Assembly: GCA_002633005.1 (NCBI GenBank)
Contig: NMRA01000549.1
Coordinates: 141,062-205,061 of the forward strand
Source: Phoronis australis
Taxonomy: Eukaryota; Phoronida; Phoronidae
DNA length: 64,000 bases
Reading direction: 5' to 3'
The translations under genes and the position numbers were made by a program. Positions 32,450-46,563 of the stretch are shown here, in pieces; the stretch's first letter is position 1; every line of letters begins with the position of its first letter. The notes under the pieces are model-generated. The model had not been told where the DNA came from and did not search any database. It worked only from the letters and a program-made list of their open reading frames with translations.

Positions 32450-35400
32450 GATTATTTGCAAAGGAATTGCCATTAACTTGTAGGTTGTAGATAACGTAAT
32501 GCTTTTTGTCAATCACGTGATCTTCTCCTTCACTTCTGTGTGACATACTTTGAACCTAAATGCACACGTTTTTAAACCTTATTAACTGGTTAGACGAAGT
32601 TATGTTGAACCAAGCACTACCTTTCCCATAACCAATGCACAATTCGTAGTCGAAGAAAGTTTAAATAAACGCGCCACTTATGATTCCGACCCGAAGAACA
32701 CACCGCCCTTTTGAACTAACCGCCAAACCGGAAGTATAATCCGTTCTAATCAGGAACTCAGGCTCAAGAACGCTGGCGGTGCGACTGCAGCAGTGTCTGT
32801 TATCAGCCTGCAAACCGGGATAAAATAATCAACAGCGTACCCTAACTTTGATAAAACCAAACTAGGGACAATTTGTACTGAAATTGTTGACAAAATGTGA
32901 CACATACATTTTGACAGAAATTATTTTGCCGGACTCGGAACGGCAGCCAACTTGGTCATGATGACCCGGTGCAGATCGAGACCAGCACTGGCGAAAGGCG
33001 AAGGCATGCGGTTGCCGGTTGTTTTATTGGAATAAATGGTTCAAATCATAAAAGCCGTAAACATAGTTGCAGACGCTTACGGACTAGTCACAGTCCTGTG
33101 AATAAAAAGGTCGACTATGGCAACTAGGCTAAGCGTGTTTCATGAAGGTGTAATTAACTCTGGTAAATAAACAGTATAAACATAACAACGTACATGCAAT
33201 ATTAAAACAACGGAATAAAATTGCTTTTCAGTTACAATTTCCTAATAATAAAAATTTGCGAAGATAAACTTAGCCAGGGAAACTAAGATACCGGTGGTCT
33301 CCCGCGACTTCCGTTACGGCCGACCGGGCGGTTGACGGCCAACAATGAACGACAGAATACTATTTGGTGGTGAAATAACTTCAGAAAGAAAACTTGGCAT
33401 GGTGCCAAATAGTATAACATAAGTATTAATGAGTTTAAAACAAAAGCAATAATTCCCACTCAACCAGAAGCATTCGTTTAAGTTAGTAACCGTCGGAGCC
33501 CGACCTCCTGGCCTGCGGACATTGTGCTCCGCGGCACAAGATGAACACAGTAAATAGCTGCCCGGGCCTTGAATGGGTGAAATTCGTGTGACAAAGAGAT
33601 TACGTCACGCTCCTAACTCTGCAATATTTTCCCATTGCCGACAATCAGCTCATTGACTGAAATTCATTAGACTCCNCGTTTTTGCGTTTTCAACAGCGGA
33701 ATTGATTTAGACAACAGAGGTATTTATTGTAAGTTTTCATCACGTTTTAAGATGTATTTTCCATAATAATTGAAAATCAAAGCCAATTTACCAAGTGATT
33801 ATTTTTTCGGCAGAGTCACGGCATCTGCAGGGGAATTGCGCATTATTGCAATTGAGGTGTGGAGCTCACTATTTTGAGAGAAAACTTGTTGAAACAACGA
33901 AGTATTTCTGCTATTCTGACGTGAAAAAGTTTGATAAACTGGACAAATGCCCGTGGATGTGTGAGGTGAATTTCTTCGCCTTCCCGACATCAATGGGCCT
34001 GATTTCCAAAACCAGGTGTAATCCGGGATGGCCCTATTCGATGTTTTCGTTTCATGTTTTCAGATACAAAATCATAAAAGTCCTATTTTTATAGCCTCTC
34101 ATTCAAACGTGTAACTCTTTAAGAACAATTCCCAACATCGTTTAGGGAATAGAGCATAAATCACAAAAACTGAAAGTAAAGTTAGTTTCATGTGAATAGG
34201 ATCAACCATTTTTGAGATATGGTGTTCCGAAGTTAGCCAAATTTGTGCATTCATTTTCTAGGGTCATATCCTAAAATAGACATTCACTTTAACAAATTCA
34301 CAGTGGCAGTGTCTTTCTATGCCCGCTCACCGTGTTTGTTACATGTATGTCAGAAAATTACTGAACTTGCCAGCACTGATGGAGAACTAATTATTAAACT
34401 AAGCTCTTACAATTCATTCTAATGAAAAGTAACGAAACAAGTTTTCAGAAGGGATACGCGTTGGCAACGATTCTGCATCAGAGAGCACTTTCTGAGACCA
34501 GTTCTGGTTAAACAAAATTATTGATAAAATTTGAAAATACGTTTTATTTGTTTTCAGCTTCCATTGACAAAATTTTACCATGTCATTTTTTAATACTAGA
34601 CGTATTTTTTCCAGGATTACTGCTTTCAGAAATGATTTGTGAACATCAGGCACGGGTATCATTCACGCACCGAGGAAAAAATTGTGAACACGTATTCTAC
34701 TGTAGTTGCGATTAATTTCTATGAGAAACCCTATATACTAATAATAATCTGTGTAGCTGAAGCATACGCTTTGAACAAATTTTTTTCTCAGTAGTTAAGT
34801 TTCGAGTTTGAAGATTTCCATCCCGACTTCAAATCGTTTGGCAGTCCGAGTACGTCGTTGATTCGACATCTTCGTTCTTAAAGTGGAGGAGTGGTATTTG
34901 TATTCCGTTCAAAACAGATAATTATATGGATGAGGCCAAAGTCTGGTGCGAGGCATACATGTAAGTGTAGGGCAATGTTAAGTGTTATTGGTGTACAGCT
35001 GGTGTTGAATAAACAACTGCTTATTCATATATATATATATTGCTACCAGCTGTGCACTCTAATCCTCTACTGCAAATCACGAGTATAGTTGTTACGTTAT
35101 GATACTGGTTTAGACCTCATCTATACCGTTTCCAATTAATTAGACGCGATTTGTCGTTACTCCAGTCGATCGACGGTGGAGCCGTCTAAAACTTAACTAC
35201 TGTACCATTTACATCACATATACGCCTCCAATCCTTTGTAAGAGTGGCAGATAAAGGCTTATTTAATCAACGACATCTCAAAATCGCTTATACCGCGAAT
35301 ACATTTTTAAAGCACGAGATAAATGCTCACTTAAGATTAAGCGAACATGAAATTAAGCCGATCCTATTTTGACACAAATATGATATCTATAGACAAACAC

Positions 35401-38400
35401 ACTTCAGGGATGAAACCTACTCCTATAGGAAAAAATCTTACCTGTGACGCAAAACAGTCGTAATCCACAAAAGAACGCTTCAACAGCCTATTGCTGAGTG
35501 AGAGATTATTTTCCTGTAACCTGCCTCAGATCAAGTTACGATCCGGAAAACAACCTACATGAAGTTTGAACTGGCCGCTCGTCAGATCAACACTCTCTTC
35601 TGATGATGAGCAAAAAAGTTTGCGGTTAGCCTTTTAATTAAAAAACGTTCTGTCGGAGTTTAAAAATAGAATTGCCCCTTCTTGCTAAAGGAAGTTTCGG
35701 GTAATCCATCGGAACTATTTAATAAACGTAACTTCTAGTTTTCTAGTAGCAATGTACAATAGACCAGGCTGCAGGGTAAATGCATTTTGGAATCTTACTG
35801 AAATTGTCCTTTGAATATTTACTCCGATAAACAGAGAATCAAGTCCCGACACCGCTGTTCGAAAATTCTTAGCGAGTGGAATCAATAAAATCTTCGACGG
35901 CACTTACATGTACGCCGCTTGAGCAATATACCTTTATATAATGCTTTCAGTAATCTTCAAAAGAGCTTCTCTCACTCTTTTTACTGTGTGAATGTGAGTG
36001 ACGATGATGTTTAATCTTTTTAAAATCGTTAGGCCAGTTAAAGTCTTGTTTTCCCTGCCCCGCTCTGAGAGCGATTGTTATCATCTTACAACTCTTCTTC
36101 GCGACAGGAAATTATCAGTTGCTCGGCGGTGTCGACCGCTGATTGAATCCGATTTCAACTTAGCCTAGAAACCTTAGATATTTCTGTCTGTTTAAATCAT
36201 CTTGTTGGTTATTGCTCAAGGCCATAGATTCAAGTACTTTATTAACCTATTAACCCAACATAGAAGGCATGGACGTGGCAACTACTGTTAACCTTATCAA
36301 AAATGAGCAGTCCTTGTTAATTGCTATTATTTTGGATCGGACAGGCCTTGGCTCCATTCTTGTCATCCTGTGTTTTGTCAGGGAACAACTTCGCTTTCTC
36401 TGGGTGGCTGGACACATCTTCATGAATTTAACATCCGAAAAGCCACCGCATTTCAAGTTGCACATTTTTTAAAAAGCAGACCTTTATAACCTCTTAATAT
36501 AACATTATTTAGCAAGAGGTGGCGCTGCATGATGCTTCTTTAGCCAGAGACAAGCTCAGGAACTCAGAAGGAGCAGAACTATATTAAATTGGCTGCCTCC
36601 ATACGTGAAGTGCTTTGGGTGAATACTACATACATTTTCAAACATTTTAATTTAAAAATTCTTCTGGGCCTGGGGTCTAACCTCTGCCCCAGAAATCGAA
36701 CTCAAAAATAATAATGACGTTTTTCGAGCTACTTTAGTGTGCGAACTGTTCGAGATTAGTGTATAGTATTCTGTGCTCGAGTACACACTGGTTTACTTGG
36801 ATGACTTTGCACTTGATAGTCCGAGCAATGAAGCTATAATTTCTAGTCTGAACTCTAAATCTCGTGTATTTACTCGAGTTTGTATCACGAAAAGAGGGTT
36901 ATAACACCGGCGTTCGATTTTACAGTCCAGTCAGCTGGTTTTGAAGTCCTGGCAAGTGGTTTTGAAGTCTGACTAATTGTTGATTCCTCCCTTGTAAAAG
37001 AAATCAAGTAAATGTTAAATGCTGGGATTTTTTAGTGTTCATAAAACCATGTTCATAATCATACTGAATGGTAAAAAATGAATTTTATACTGAGATAATC
37101 TTCTGCTTTCCAGTTCTGTTGATATCCATTACAAACAATGCGAGCTTCACCAAATATCTTTTTTTAAAGTTTAAACTTATGTGTTCGTGCAGTGGTTTTC
37201 ACAGCAGTGATTTTCTGTCACTTACATGTAAGGATGTGATAAACATTCTACCTCTAAATGGTCGCCACTAAATTGACTTGATGACAAATGTATGTATACC
37301 TATACATACATATATGTATTTTTGTAATTCTTTTTTTAAATTGCGCACACTTTAGATTGTTTCCGTAATCAAAATATTTTCCCTCAATATTTTCATTATC
37401 ATCAATGACACTTTAAACCGCTTGACACACCGTTATATTTTGTCTACTTTTGAAGCATGCTCAGTTTAACAAAATCTATAAAAAGTTAGATTTAATCTTT
37501 TAGAACATCCATGCTGACGTTTTTAGAGACTATTGGTGAACAAATTGTGCAATATACAAAATGACCAAACTTGCAAAATATTTTCATTAACATAGCAAAA
37601 ATTCATTTTAAGCTCAGTTTTGAAATCAAATGTAATATGTTCTTTTTTATACAAAAAATGTTTGGTAAGTTTTATTTTGGCTCCATTGTGATATGTCCAG
37701 GTACCTATATTTTCAGAACCCATGAAACCCCAATCGGTGTTCCCTTCTCCCAATGTTCCCAGGTAGGTTACAGCTGTTCTCTTTGCCCACTGTTTCCGTC
37801 TTTCACCCATCCAGACATTCTCCTGGTTCAAAATCCATGGTCCCTGATGTTCAACCTTTCCGATGTCTCACGGGATCAGTGATAACTGGTCCCGTTACTA
37901 TTTGGGTGTCATTTTAAGTTTCCTTTATACCTTGCAGTCAGAAGTATTTTATTAGTCGTCTATTAATCCGATATTAAAACTTTCACGTTTGCCAATGAAC
38001 GTGTATTCTGGCTAAATGTTTTTCGTGTTTTTAAACAAAAGCATCTACCCCCCCCCCAGGAGTAATTGGTATATGGTGGATGTTATGCAGTTACTGACTT
38101 TTATACCGAAGTCAATACGTTTTCAGACCCCAAAATGTGATGAAAACCAATGTCATACAACAATCAAATTTATCCAGCGGATAAGTTTTAAGTTTTATGC
38201 AACTCAGTACTTGGCCACACAATCAAAACTTTCCTACCATCATATCATCTCTCAGCAGAAAATAAAATTCAGTAATTTATTACGAAATTCGTGGAACAGT
38301 CGAAATCAGTATGCATCGCATTGAAGACCTTGAGGAGTCTTTTGAGTTATTTTATTTGTTGCCGAATGTCTGAGTGATTTCTAGCAATACAGTGTATGTC

Positions 38401-40470
38401 AGTATAATGACAGCAGAGTTTGAAAACGACTGGAGACACGCAATCAAATATAACTTAGGCCCCTCAAAGTTAAGGACCGATATAGCCACACTGAGTTCTA
38501 CTAACGCTCGTCAGAAAGGAATCTCAAACCACTTGACAGATGTCTGATCAAATACTGGATAATAGTAGTGCGCCGAACTAATATACGCAATAGTAACGAT
38601 CACATGGGCATGTTCACAAGATGAGAAGAGACGATGCGGATGCTCCGTGCACTCAGTCCATCACTGAATGTGACCAGGTGCATTACTAATTATAACAAAA
38701 GCGCGTGCTCTCACATTTTCCACAGTTGCACCCCCGACCACGGACTTGCCCTTTTACTCACATTGCGTCCGCTCTGCGTACATTAGCGCATCTCACCGGC
38801 CGCAAAACCCAAATTGTGACAGTAATTGCTCCTTGAACACATTCAATCAATGCCAACACAGGGGAATTAATTCAGAAGTTATCAAGCACATAAGTATCAT
38901 CATTATTAAATTTCCCAAAAGGGAGATCAAGTCGGTTATGGCACGCTAGCCCGGATTTTTGCCTTCAAAGGCAGATGGGGATTTAAGTACGATAAATCGG
39001 CCCAGAGGACTATTCATGATAACGTCATGTTTTTAATTGTGCGATTAGATTGAGCACTATAGATGTGAGTTAATAATTACGATACAAAGTAGAAATTTAG
39101 CGTCGCTGTTCATTTGTCTTGTTAGATTCAAGTGGTTAGTTAGTTATTTCGTCATTTATTCACCCATTCTCTTACATTCTTCTCTGTAAGCATGAATTTG
39201 CTTGTATCAATTTATTATTTGTTAATTGCATTTTTGTAAATACGCCAGTCGGCGATCCCTAGGCATGATTATTTTATGCGACTCAATGTGTTTGGTTCGT
39301 GAGTGACGTCAACGGCATCCAAATTTGACTCGCTTTGAGCAGGGCTACAGAGTCCAGACAGCATAAACTAAGGTAACAGGTATTCTCAAAATAGTAACAA
39401 GTTAAAATGTAAATTAAAAAGCAAACGAACATGCAGCTCTGGCCTATCTGTGACCCAGATTACCCTAATTATATAGGTCGCTCAAGAAATTTCGAAATAC
39501 AAGAAAGATACTATTATGAAATTAATTAACAGTGAGACCTTCAGTAAAAAATAATCATTTATAAACAAGACCAATTTACTTAACTGCACTGTTATCCATA
39601 AAAAAGGAACTTCTACTTTGTGAGTAACTTATTTACCACAGGAAAACCTATTCGTGGTGAGTAGGACACCGGTATAGTATTTGCCATTTGACTTGGGTAA
39701 TGATTTTGGTAACAGGTAAAAGCACAGCTGCCATTCAGCTGCACAGGCGCATTGTTTGCATTGTGTCGCTAGCTCACAATGTCGCACTTCCGGTACACTT
39801 CCGGTACAGTTCCGGATGAAAGACTCGCTCATTTTTTTGTATCGCTTTTCACCGATTTGGACTAAAAATGTCAAGTTAACTTTCACAAAGTTAAACGCAA
39901 CAAAACGGACCAAAATGCTTTCGTTAGGAAACAACACGCACCGTAATACGTCTGGATTCTCAACACTCACAAACATCCAGAATTAGGCTATACTTGAATA
40001 GATTGCGTATAGATTCTCAGTGCCAACGTAAAAAGTGGATCAAACACAATACACATAGCTTAACATAACCGCTAGTGAATCCAAGAAAGAGTAAGTGAAA
40101 AATTTAAGATCGTAGAGACAGTATTTAGTTTACAGACGATCAGCTTTTCCGGCGTATCTTTAACCCTTCACAGTGGGTATTTGCGGAATATTATCTGCTG
40201 ATTTCAGACAGAGCTTACTAAGCTGTGGCCGTGTACTCGTGCATGAATGAGAGCATACTCGACACGGTTGGTTTGTCAAAATCAGTCATCCCTTTTACGC
40301 TATCCCAAGGCGATAATAAACGGTTGTTTGTGTTGATAACGGAATCCGATGCTGAGAGTTTCAAAGTCTAGTGAGGCCTTATACCCGGAGCATCAGACTG
40401 TCGTGGTTACTAACTTGAAAAATTTTGTCATTTTAAAAAAACTGTTGAAAAGGTTTAGGAGAATATATTC
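32450..40470. other. 8 kb stretch without a supported gene
   Basis: Frames here reach about 103 codons (for example 37523-37882 and 39629-39976) but overlap each other on opposite strands and show no recognisable domain. Small local features: an (AT)n run near 35026-35040; a ten-base C run at 38048-38057; and three tandem CTTCCGGTACA-type units at about 39787-39816. One undetermined base lies at 33676. Confidence 0.45.
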
Positions 40471-40472
40471 AG

Positions 40473-40541
40473 TTGAAAAGGCTCAAAAATGCGTATTGAA
40501 AAGGCACAGAAATGCGTATTGAAAAGGCCCAGAAATGCGCA
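40473..40541 (+). repeat. 23-bp tandem repeat, three units
   Basis: Units starting TTGAAAAGGCTCAAAAATGC at 40473, 40496 and 40519 differ at only a few positions. A degraded fourth unit follows (CTGAAAAAGTTC). Confidence 0.9.
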
Positions 40542-40549
40542 CTGAAAAA

Positions 40550-41384
40550 GTTCAATTAGTCTGCCAGCTTTTGGTGAACTTGTTTTGTCAAGTGCGTTCT
40601 CACTGCCTTTTGAGCACTAAAAAAACTGGCGGTTTATGTCCACGCCCTTAATAAAAAATTAACAACTGATGTTTCATCATGCAACGTAAATCCAAAGGTT
40701 TTGCGCTCGTAATGAGTTCAGACACATATGCAATATCAACATGTAAAGGCTTGCACCCGAGTGTTACTCAGTTATTTTGTCATGTAATCTTTTAAGAAGG
40801 ATGAGCGATTGTCTCTAACACATGTAAATCCGCGAACCGTAAAATGCGCCAAAAATATGTTAGTTATGTGCTCCATATCGGTTTCACATCAAACAGCTCG
40901 CAGACCCCGACCACGTCATTCAGGTGTATGCGCGGACGCTATAGAGATACACAACAACAGGTGTTAATTATCCACAGTTTGATCTGAACAACATCCATAA
41001 TTAAAAACTGGCATTGAGGTTACGAGAAATCAGCTCGACTCTTCACTGGGCTTACGGGCGTAGCTAGAAGCGGGAGATAGTGACGTTGCCGCCCCTTCCC
41101 AAGACCGTCGCGAACTTGTCCCCTAACCCCCACATAAACAATTTTGTGCCAGTCCTTCAAGCCGTTTATGCCCTCTGGCCACATAATTTCAACTTTTTGC
41201 CACGCCCGTCATTTGTGCGTACCAACGGTCAGTCCTAGTTTTGCGCCGCTATCCATAAGGTTGTGCATCCTTACAGGATCTGCCTAGCCCAAGCGCAGAA
41301 ACCTCTCGGGGAAATGGGGGTATCGCCTGACCCCCTTCCACAAGAAAAAAACTTGTGAAGCCGTATCCGTTGGCTAAACCTAAG
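40550..41384. other. No gene; GGGCGTAGCTAG-type repeat trace
   Basis: Mostly unique sequence. From about 41050 a TACGGGCGTAGCTAGAAGC start followed by C-rich sequence resembles common invertebrate interspersed repeats, but no second copy in the window confirms it. Confidence 0.3.
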
Positions 41385-41452
41385 CATGGGCGGCGCACCA
41401 TAGGGGGCTGGGGTGCTATAGCCCCCACTTTTTCAGTGCTGCGCCGCCCATG
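41385..41452 (+). mobile_element. Family C hairpin MITE, copy 3
   Basis: 68 bp with perfect 13-bp TIRs as in copy 2 and the same CACTTTTTCAGTGC motif inside. CTAAG flanks both sides directly, a perfect 5-bp target duplication. Confidence 0.8.
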
Positions 41453-41459
41453 CTAAGGC

Positions 41460-43700
41460 GATCTGGTGTCTAAGTCAGGCGTCGAGCGGTCAGCACTCAC
41501 ATTTTCTTGGCCCCAGTTGAAGAAAAAAAAACTTTAGACGACACTATCCACATTCACCAGACAAAGATAGAAAATTCTTGGAATAACATTTCAGAATGTT
41601 ACATAATAGATCAAACAAATTTTGTTCTCACACAAGGCGTTTTTAGAGCATTGCTGCGTTTTGTACGCTCTCGGTGAAGCAAAATAAACAGCTCCACACC
41701 CCTTCTAATGCATGTGCAAAATGGACAAGTTATTGGCTAACCAGCATCAATAAATTTTCGGTCAAGCTGAGTGCGACCTTGGCATGAGCTTGTCAGGATC
41801 AGTATCACTTAATATGAGACTAAACGTCGTCCTGGTACATTAATAGTTTTTGGCCATATGAAATGACAACTGTTCACCATTATACTCGTGTATGTACCTA
41901 TACAATGTCAGACATTCGCGGCTTCACACAGCTTTTTAAATTGCGAAACTGAGCCAAACAACTATCTAGTCAACGCAGTAAGTTTCCAAATAAGAAATTG
42001 AAAGCAGTCAGCCAACTGACAATATTTTAGATTGCACGAAATCGACCGTGTGCTGGCACCGGCCGGAACTAGGCTATGTCAGAGGTGATCAGGGCTGCGT
42101 GAAAAGACACTCGGAAAAAGCAACATCACGCAAGTCTTCGCGAGATATCGCCATGTATTTTAAGTACAGTATGGGATCAAACCAGTTTTACTCAAGAGTG
42201 TTTTACAGGATACATACAAACACCATCATCGTCAACAAGTAAACTTACAGACAGTTATTTTCTCAATGGAATCACGTGATGCACCTAATTAGAATAAACA
42301 TGGAAATCAATGAGATTACCCGTTCAGAAAATCTATATATCTTATCACACACGTGATCCAATATAGCAATGAAAGAAAGGTCATGGAACTTTAGTAGGAA
42401 GCGAGGGTGTAACGAAATGGAATGGTCGTTCACAACTGGGTTCTGTCACATCTGAAACACTCATTCCGGCCTATTCCACCGTGGGCTACACTTAATGGCG
42501 AAACAAAAACTAATTATCTGCTGTTATTTTCTTGGTGTGTTTTTGTGTAATTCGCGATGAAAAGTAAATATTTTCATGAAGGTCATTTTACAAAATTTGA
42601 GAATCGTTTGGCTTGAGTTGCTAGCAAAACATTTTCCAAACTCTAACACAAATTCCAGACTGCCCCGGCCCGAGTAATAATTTCTTGAAATAGTTGGCGA
42701 CAATCATGAACAGAGTAAAATTATTAAGTCTAACTAAAATTTGCAAATTAGCTCATCTTACTTGAACGAAAGACAAATGACCATTAACTAATAGTATGTT
42801 TATCTGTTGCAACTTGTAACTATTTGTGGAATGTCAGAGAATGACGTTTTCACCAGATGTCGCTGACAGTTGTGCAGAAATTACACTGAAATCCTGGTGT
42901 GACAAAGAACGTATCTGTGTAACGTTTCTTTGATATCAGCTTTAGGGAAATGAAATACCGATTTTCTTAAAAACAAATAAAAAAATTGGCGAGAGCTTTA
43001 TTATACGTATAACAAACAATTAATGCGTTAAGAGCACTTTTTACCGTGACAATTTTACCTCATTCCGACTAACTTCTCTAGCGCACTTTCCCCCATTGAA
43101 TATAAATATGTCCAAAAATATTAACAAAACCATTTGAAATGTGGTTACCAGAAAATAATGTAACATATAACTAATGATATTATAATTATTTGTCTTAATT
43201 TTTGTTCGTGGCCCTCCAGGGTTTCTTTTACAAGGCACGGAAGTTAGGAAACGTGTGGCTGACAATGGACTGTTATAGGCAGAGAAGCGGCGAATGGTTT
43301 TTTCCGAACATCTGACTTTCTTACAAACTGCGCATGCTTCACAGAATGAATACTTGTCGTTTAAATACTACGTCTTGTATTCAAATCCAACACAGCTTCC
43401 ATTAAAAAAAGCGTTGAAACAATTCTGTTATTGTTCTAATTCTTGGTTAAATAAGCTTTCATGTCAGTGCTGGAGTTGCACAACTATTTGTATTTGAAAT
43501 CAAAACTCGAAAATATTTCTTGTCTGCGCTATTTGTCAACTGTGGCACTTTTGGTTACTTGTACGCATTGCAAAGCAATTTTTGGGATTCCCGGAAAAAG
43601 AAAATAACCATTACTGAGTTCCCACTAAAACCAAGTCCTGGTATTCTTATTTTGTGAACATTTTGGGTCTTCATTTACTATTCAGAAAAGAACATTAGAT
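41460..43700. other. No gene seen
   Basis: AT-rich, frames at most about 74 codons and without recognisable domains. Confidence 0.45.
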
Positions 43701-43701
43701 G

Positions 43702-43745
<44 letters not shown>

Positions 43746-43747
43746 TG
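43701..43747. repeat. (GTGC)n tetranucleotide microsatellite
   Basis: About eleven to twelve uninterrupted GTGC/TGCG units, followed by shorter GCTC and GTGT runs to about 43775. Confidence 0.95.
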
Positions 43748-44376
43748 TTTGCGCTCGCTCGCTCGTTTGTGTGTGTATGTGCGTCTCTGAGTATGAATGT
43801 TAATACGACAACATTATGTGTGTCTGCAGAAGTTTCACTGTATCCAGCACATCTGTACACTTGAAAGTTTTTTCTTACAACCTACAGTGTATATCCAAAG
43901 ATTAAATACTCTTTAATATGTTGTTCCCTGGGCGGTATTTAATATATGCTATATCCCTACTACACAATTTTACAAATTGAAAATAATGAACAGGGAACAA
44001 CATCATACTAATGAAACTAAAAGTCAGATGTTTGTCTATCCAAATCTCAACGCTGCCGCTGTGAGCCTCATCACTTGAACCTGAGAATCCCTGCTGCCGA
44101 ACAAATTTGAATCACAGACGATGTTTTGTAATTTGTAACATTTGGTTGAAGTCATGGCATTTGACTTTTTTAACAGCATCCGCAAGCACTTACTTAGAAC
44201 CGCGCATTGAAACGGCGGAGAAGCAAACCTGCACTGTATAACCAGGTACACTGTTTGAAAATTGACGAAACTAAAAGTGGCAGAATTCAGCTGCTTCACC
44301 ACAAAATAACAGCACCTGATGCTGACCAGAACTTGATAGTTCATGTATGAATCCGCCTTCCATCATGGCAATCAAA

Positions 44377-44546
44377 TTTTGATTAAGACCACTAATCGTA
44401 ATGATACTGGTCTCAACTTCAGGCTTCGAAAGGACTGACATTTCGTTATTTTTGAGACCAGACTGGCTACAAGTTGACTTCTCACGGCGGGTCATTTCAT
44501 GCAACTGAGAAAAATTTTATAGCGGTAAATCGTCTAAATCAAAAGT
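44377..44546. mobile_element. Family A element, copy 5 (short)
   Basis: The left end TTTTGATTAAGACCACTAATC pairs with the right end CGTCTAAATCAAAAG. Inside are GGACTGACATTTCGTTATTTTTGAGACCA and CTCACGGCGGGTCATTTCATGCA, blocks present in copies 1 and 3. It is about 170 bp, the shortest complete-looking copy. Confidence 0.55.
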
Positions 44547-44559
44547 TCGTATATTAATA

Positions 44560-45150
44560 CAAGTAGTTCATGGCCGTTATAAGAATGGGCTGGGCTGCAT
44601 AAAAATGTATTAACAAAAAATAATTTGAACCTCGATGATGCGACTCTAGCGTTTAACTTGCAGTCATTTCTTTTTATAAACCATAGATATCGCATCTCAA
44701 AGACAGTTGTCGTGTGCTATTTTTACGAGGCAGGCGTCTATTTAGTCATTCATCACGATTCGAGCATTCAGGCTATTATTTTCTATCTTAGTCGCCTGTC
44801 TCGTCACCTATCTCGTAAAGGTTCCACAACACTACTTGGCAATAAACGAGATAATATTGTAGCATCGGGTTTCATCCAGGTGTGAAAGCTCTTTGAGCTG
44901 TTACCAGACGGTCAGTAAATCAGCGAGTTTGTAATAAATTTGTTTAAACGGCTGGCTAGATGCTAGGATAGCATCAGAAATTTTCCTTGGCATACATGAC
45001 GAGGCTATGTTCGAGAGGCCAAATTTTAGAGAGAGGTCAAATAGCAAACATCAACACAAGCCCAACCAAAGAAGATGCTTTTAGACATGAGTGAGTCAGC
45101 GTGAATGGTTACTCGTCTGATCGTATGCAGACGAAAGCATTTCTCCCATC
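44560..45150. other. No gene seen
   Basis: An 86-codon plus-strand frame (44625-44885) has no recognisable domain. Nothing else is supported. Confidence 0.4.
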
Positions 45151-45154
45151 TACA

Positions 45155-45225
45155 GTACCATACGCGCACCCAGGGGGAGCTCGGGGGCTCGAACGAGGCC
45201 CCCCCCCGCCCCCATTTGGCGAAGT
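45155..45225. repeat. GC-rich repeat-like patch
   Basis: A GC-rich block (CGCACCCAGGGGGAGCTC..GGGGGCTCGAACGAGGCCC with a C9 run) stands out from the AT-rich flanks. It has the look of a transposable-element remnant. No second copy in the window supports a family assignment. Confidence 0.3.
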
Positions 45226-45299
45226 GGGCAAAAATGTCCGCGTGTGAGAAACAAAAGTTTCGAGAAAATGTGACAAGTCCACTAAACAAGCACAAACGC

Positions 45300-46560
45300 G
45301 CAATTCACAACGTTAGGAATTCGAGCCCCCCATGTTGAAGGCTGGGTGCGCGCATGAGTACCTCACATACACCTAACGTTTTAACTTGTAATCCTACACA
45401 AATTGTTCCAGCAACAGTAGGTCTTTTCCTGGAATTTCATTCTACTTTTTAGTTAAATGGGTTCTAAGCGAAACATTGGGCGCGTTTACATGTATTTGCT
45501 TTGGGTCCAAAGAACCGTGTAAAATACAGTGGAAAACCCAATGAGCTATATATTTATCTCATTGGGAAAACCTGATATTGAAAACGTGGTTGTGTTTGTA
45601 CATAGGCTCCTACCATAGACATCACATACAGTATTAAGATATGGCACGTGCGGGGCTTACGTTTGAATTGCTGGTGTGGGGACACGTCTGCTTTTTAATG
45701 GAGATTATTGCTTTGCTTTTATCATTTGTTTGTCTTAAAAAAATAAAAGATCTGGAATTGATACTTTCAATTTTACACGATCGCATTACGTTTGCAGTCG
45801 AACTCATATGCAGTATTTTTAAGTATAAATACATCAAACAAGTTTAATGTTAGCTTGAAATTCTAGAGTTTTGTGCACGCCAGGGTGAACACAGACTGAC
45901 CTTCCATTGGCAATCGATTTTTCCCAGATGGGTGTTCAGAAAAGTATGAACATGAATTTGTCAGCCACTCAGCACCCTTAACCCGAGCAGCAGCAACAGT
46001 TTTTCAACTGACCCTGTTGACGTAATTAGACAAGCGCGAGGTTCGGTTGTATATCCAATCAGCAGACAAGAGTGCAAAACGTCAAAATGAAAGAAAACTT
46101 GCAACGTCCCTCGCACCTTTCCCCAAAGTTTTTTCTCACTAAAAATAAGTACGGATCCAACGCATCAGAAGAACTTCAATATCCGAGACTCCAGAAGTCC
46201 GTTTTTTGTCTACCAGTTGGCCCATGATATTCCAAAGGAACTGCTACCTCCTACAGAAGTGAATTAGCGATCCGCATAAAACAGCTCGACATAACGAATC
46301 GATAAATGTAGACTTCGCCGGAGAAATTGGTTATTGGCTGGAAAGTCACCTCAAAATCTGAGACGCTTCTTTTGTTGCAGTCTACCACTTAGACAAAGCT
46401 TCTAACAAAACGCTAACTAATAAATACTAGTAGACATCGATCTCACCTTTTCTTATTCACCTTCTTTAGACAACACATTATTTGTGAAGACTGGGGGAGC
46501 TTTAGTTAATAGTCATGAATACCTCGATTATGGTAACAAAATCTTTTAAACTAAAGTGGA
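45300..46560. other. No gene seen
   Basis: AT-rich, only short overlapping frames. Confidence 0.45.
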
Positions 46561-46563
46561 TGG

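Noticed and set aside
43678-43860. Alternating A/R/T/H minus-strand frame
   Set aside because: It is the translation of the GTGC microsatellite.
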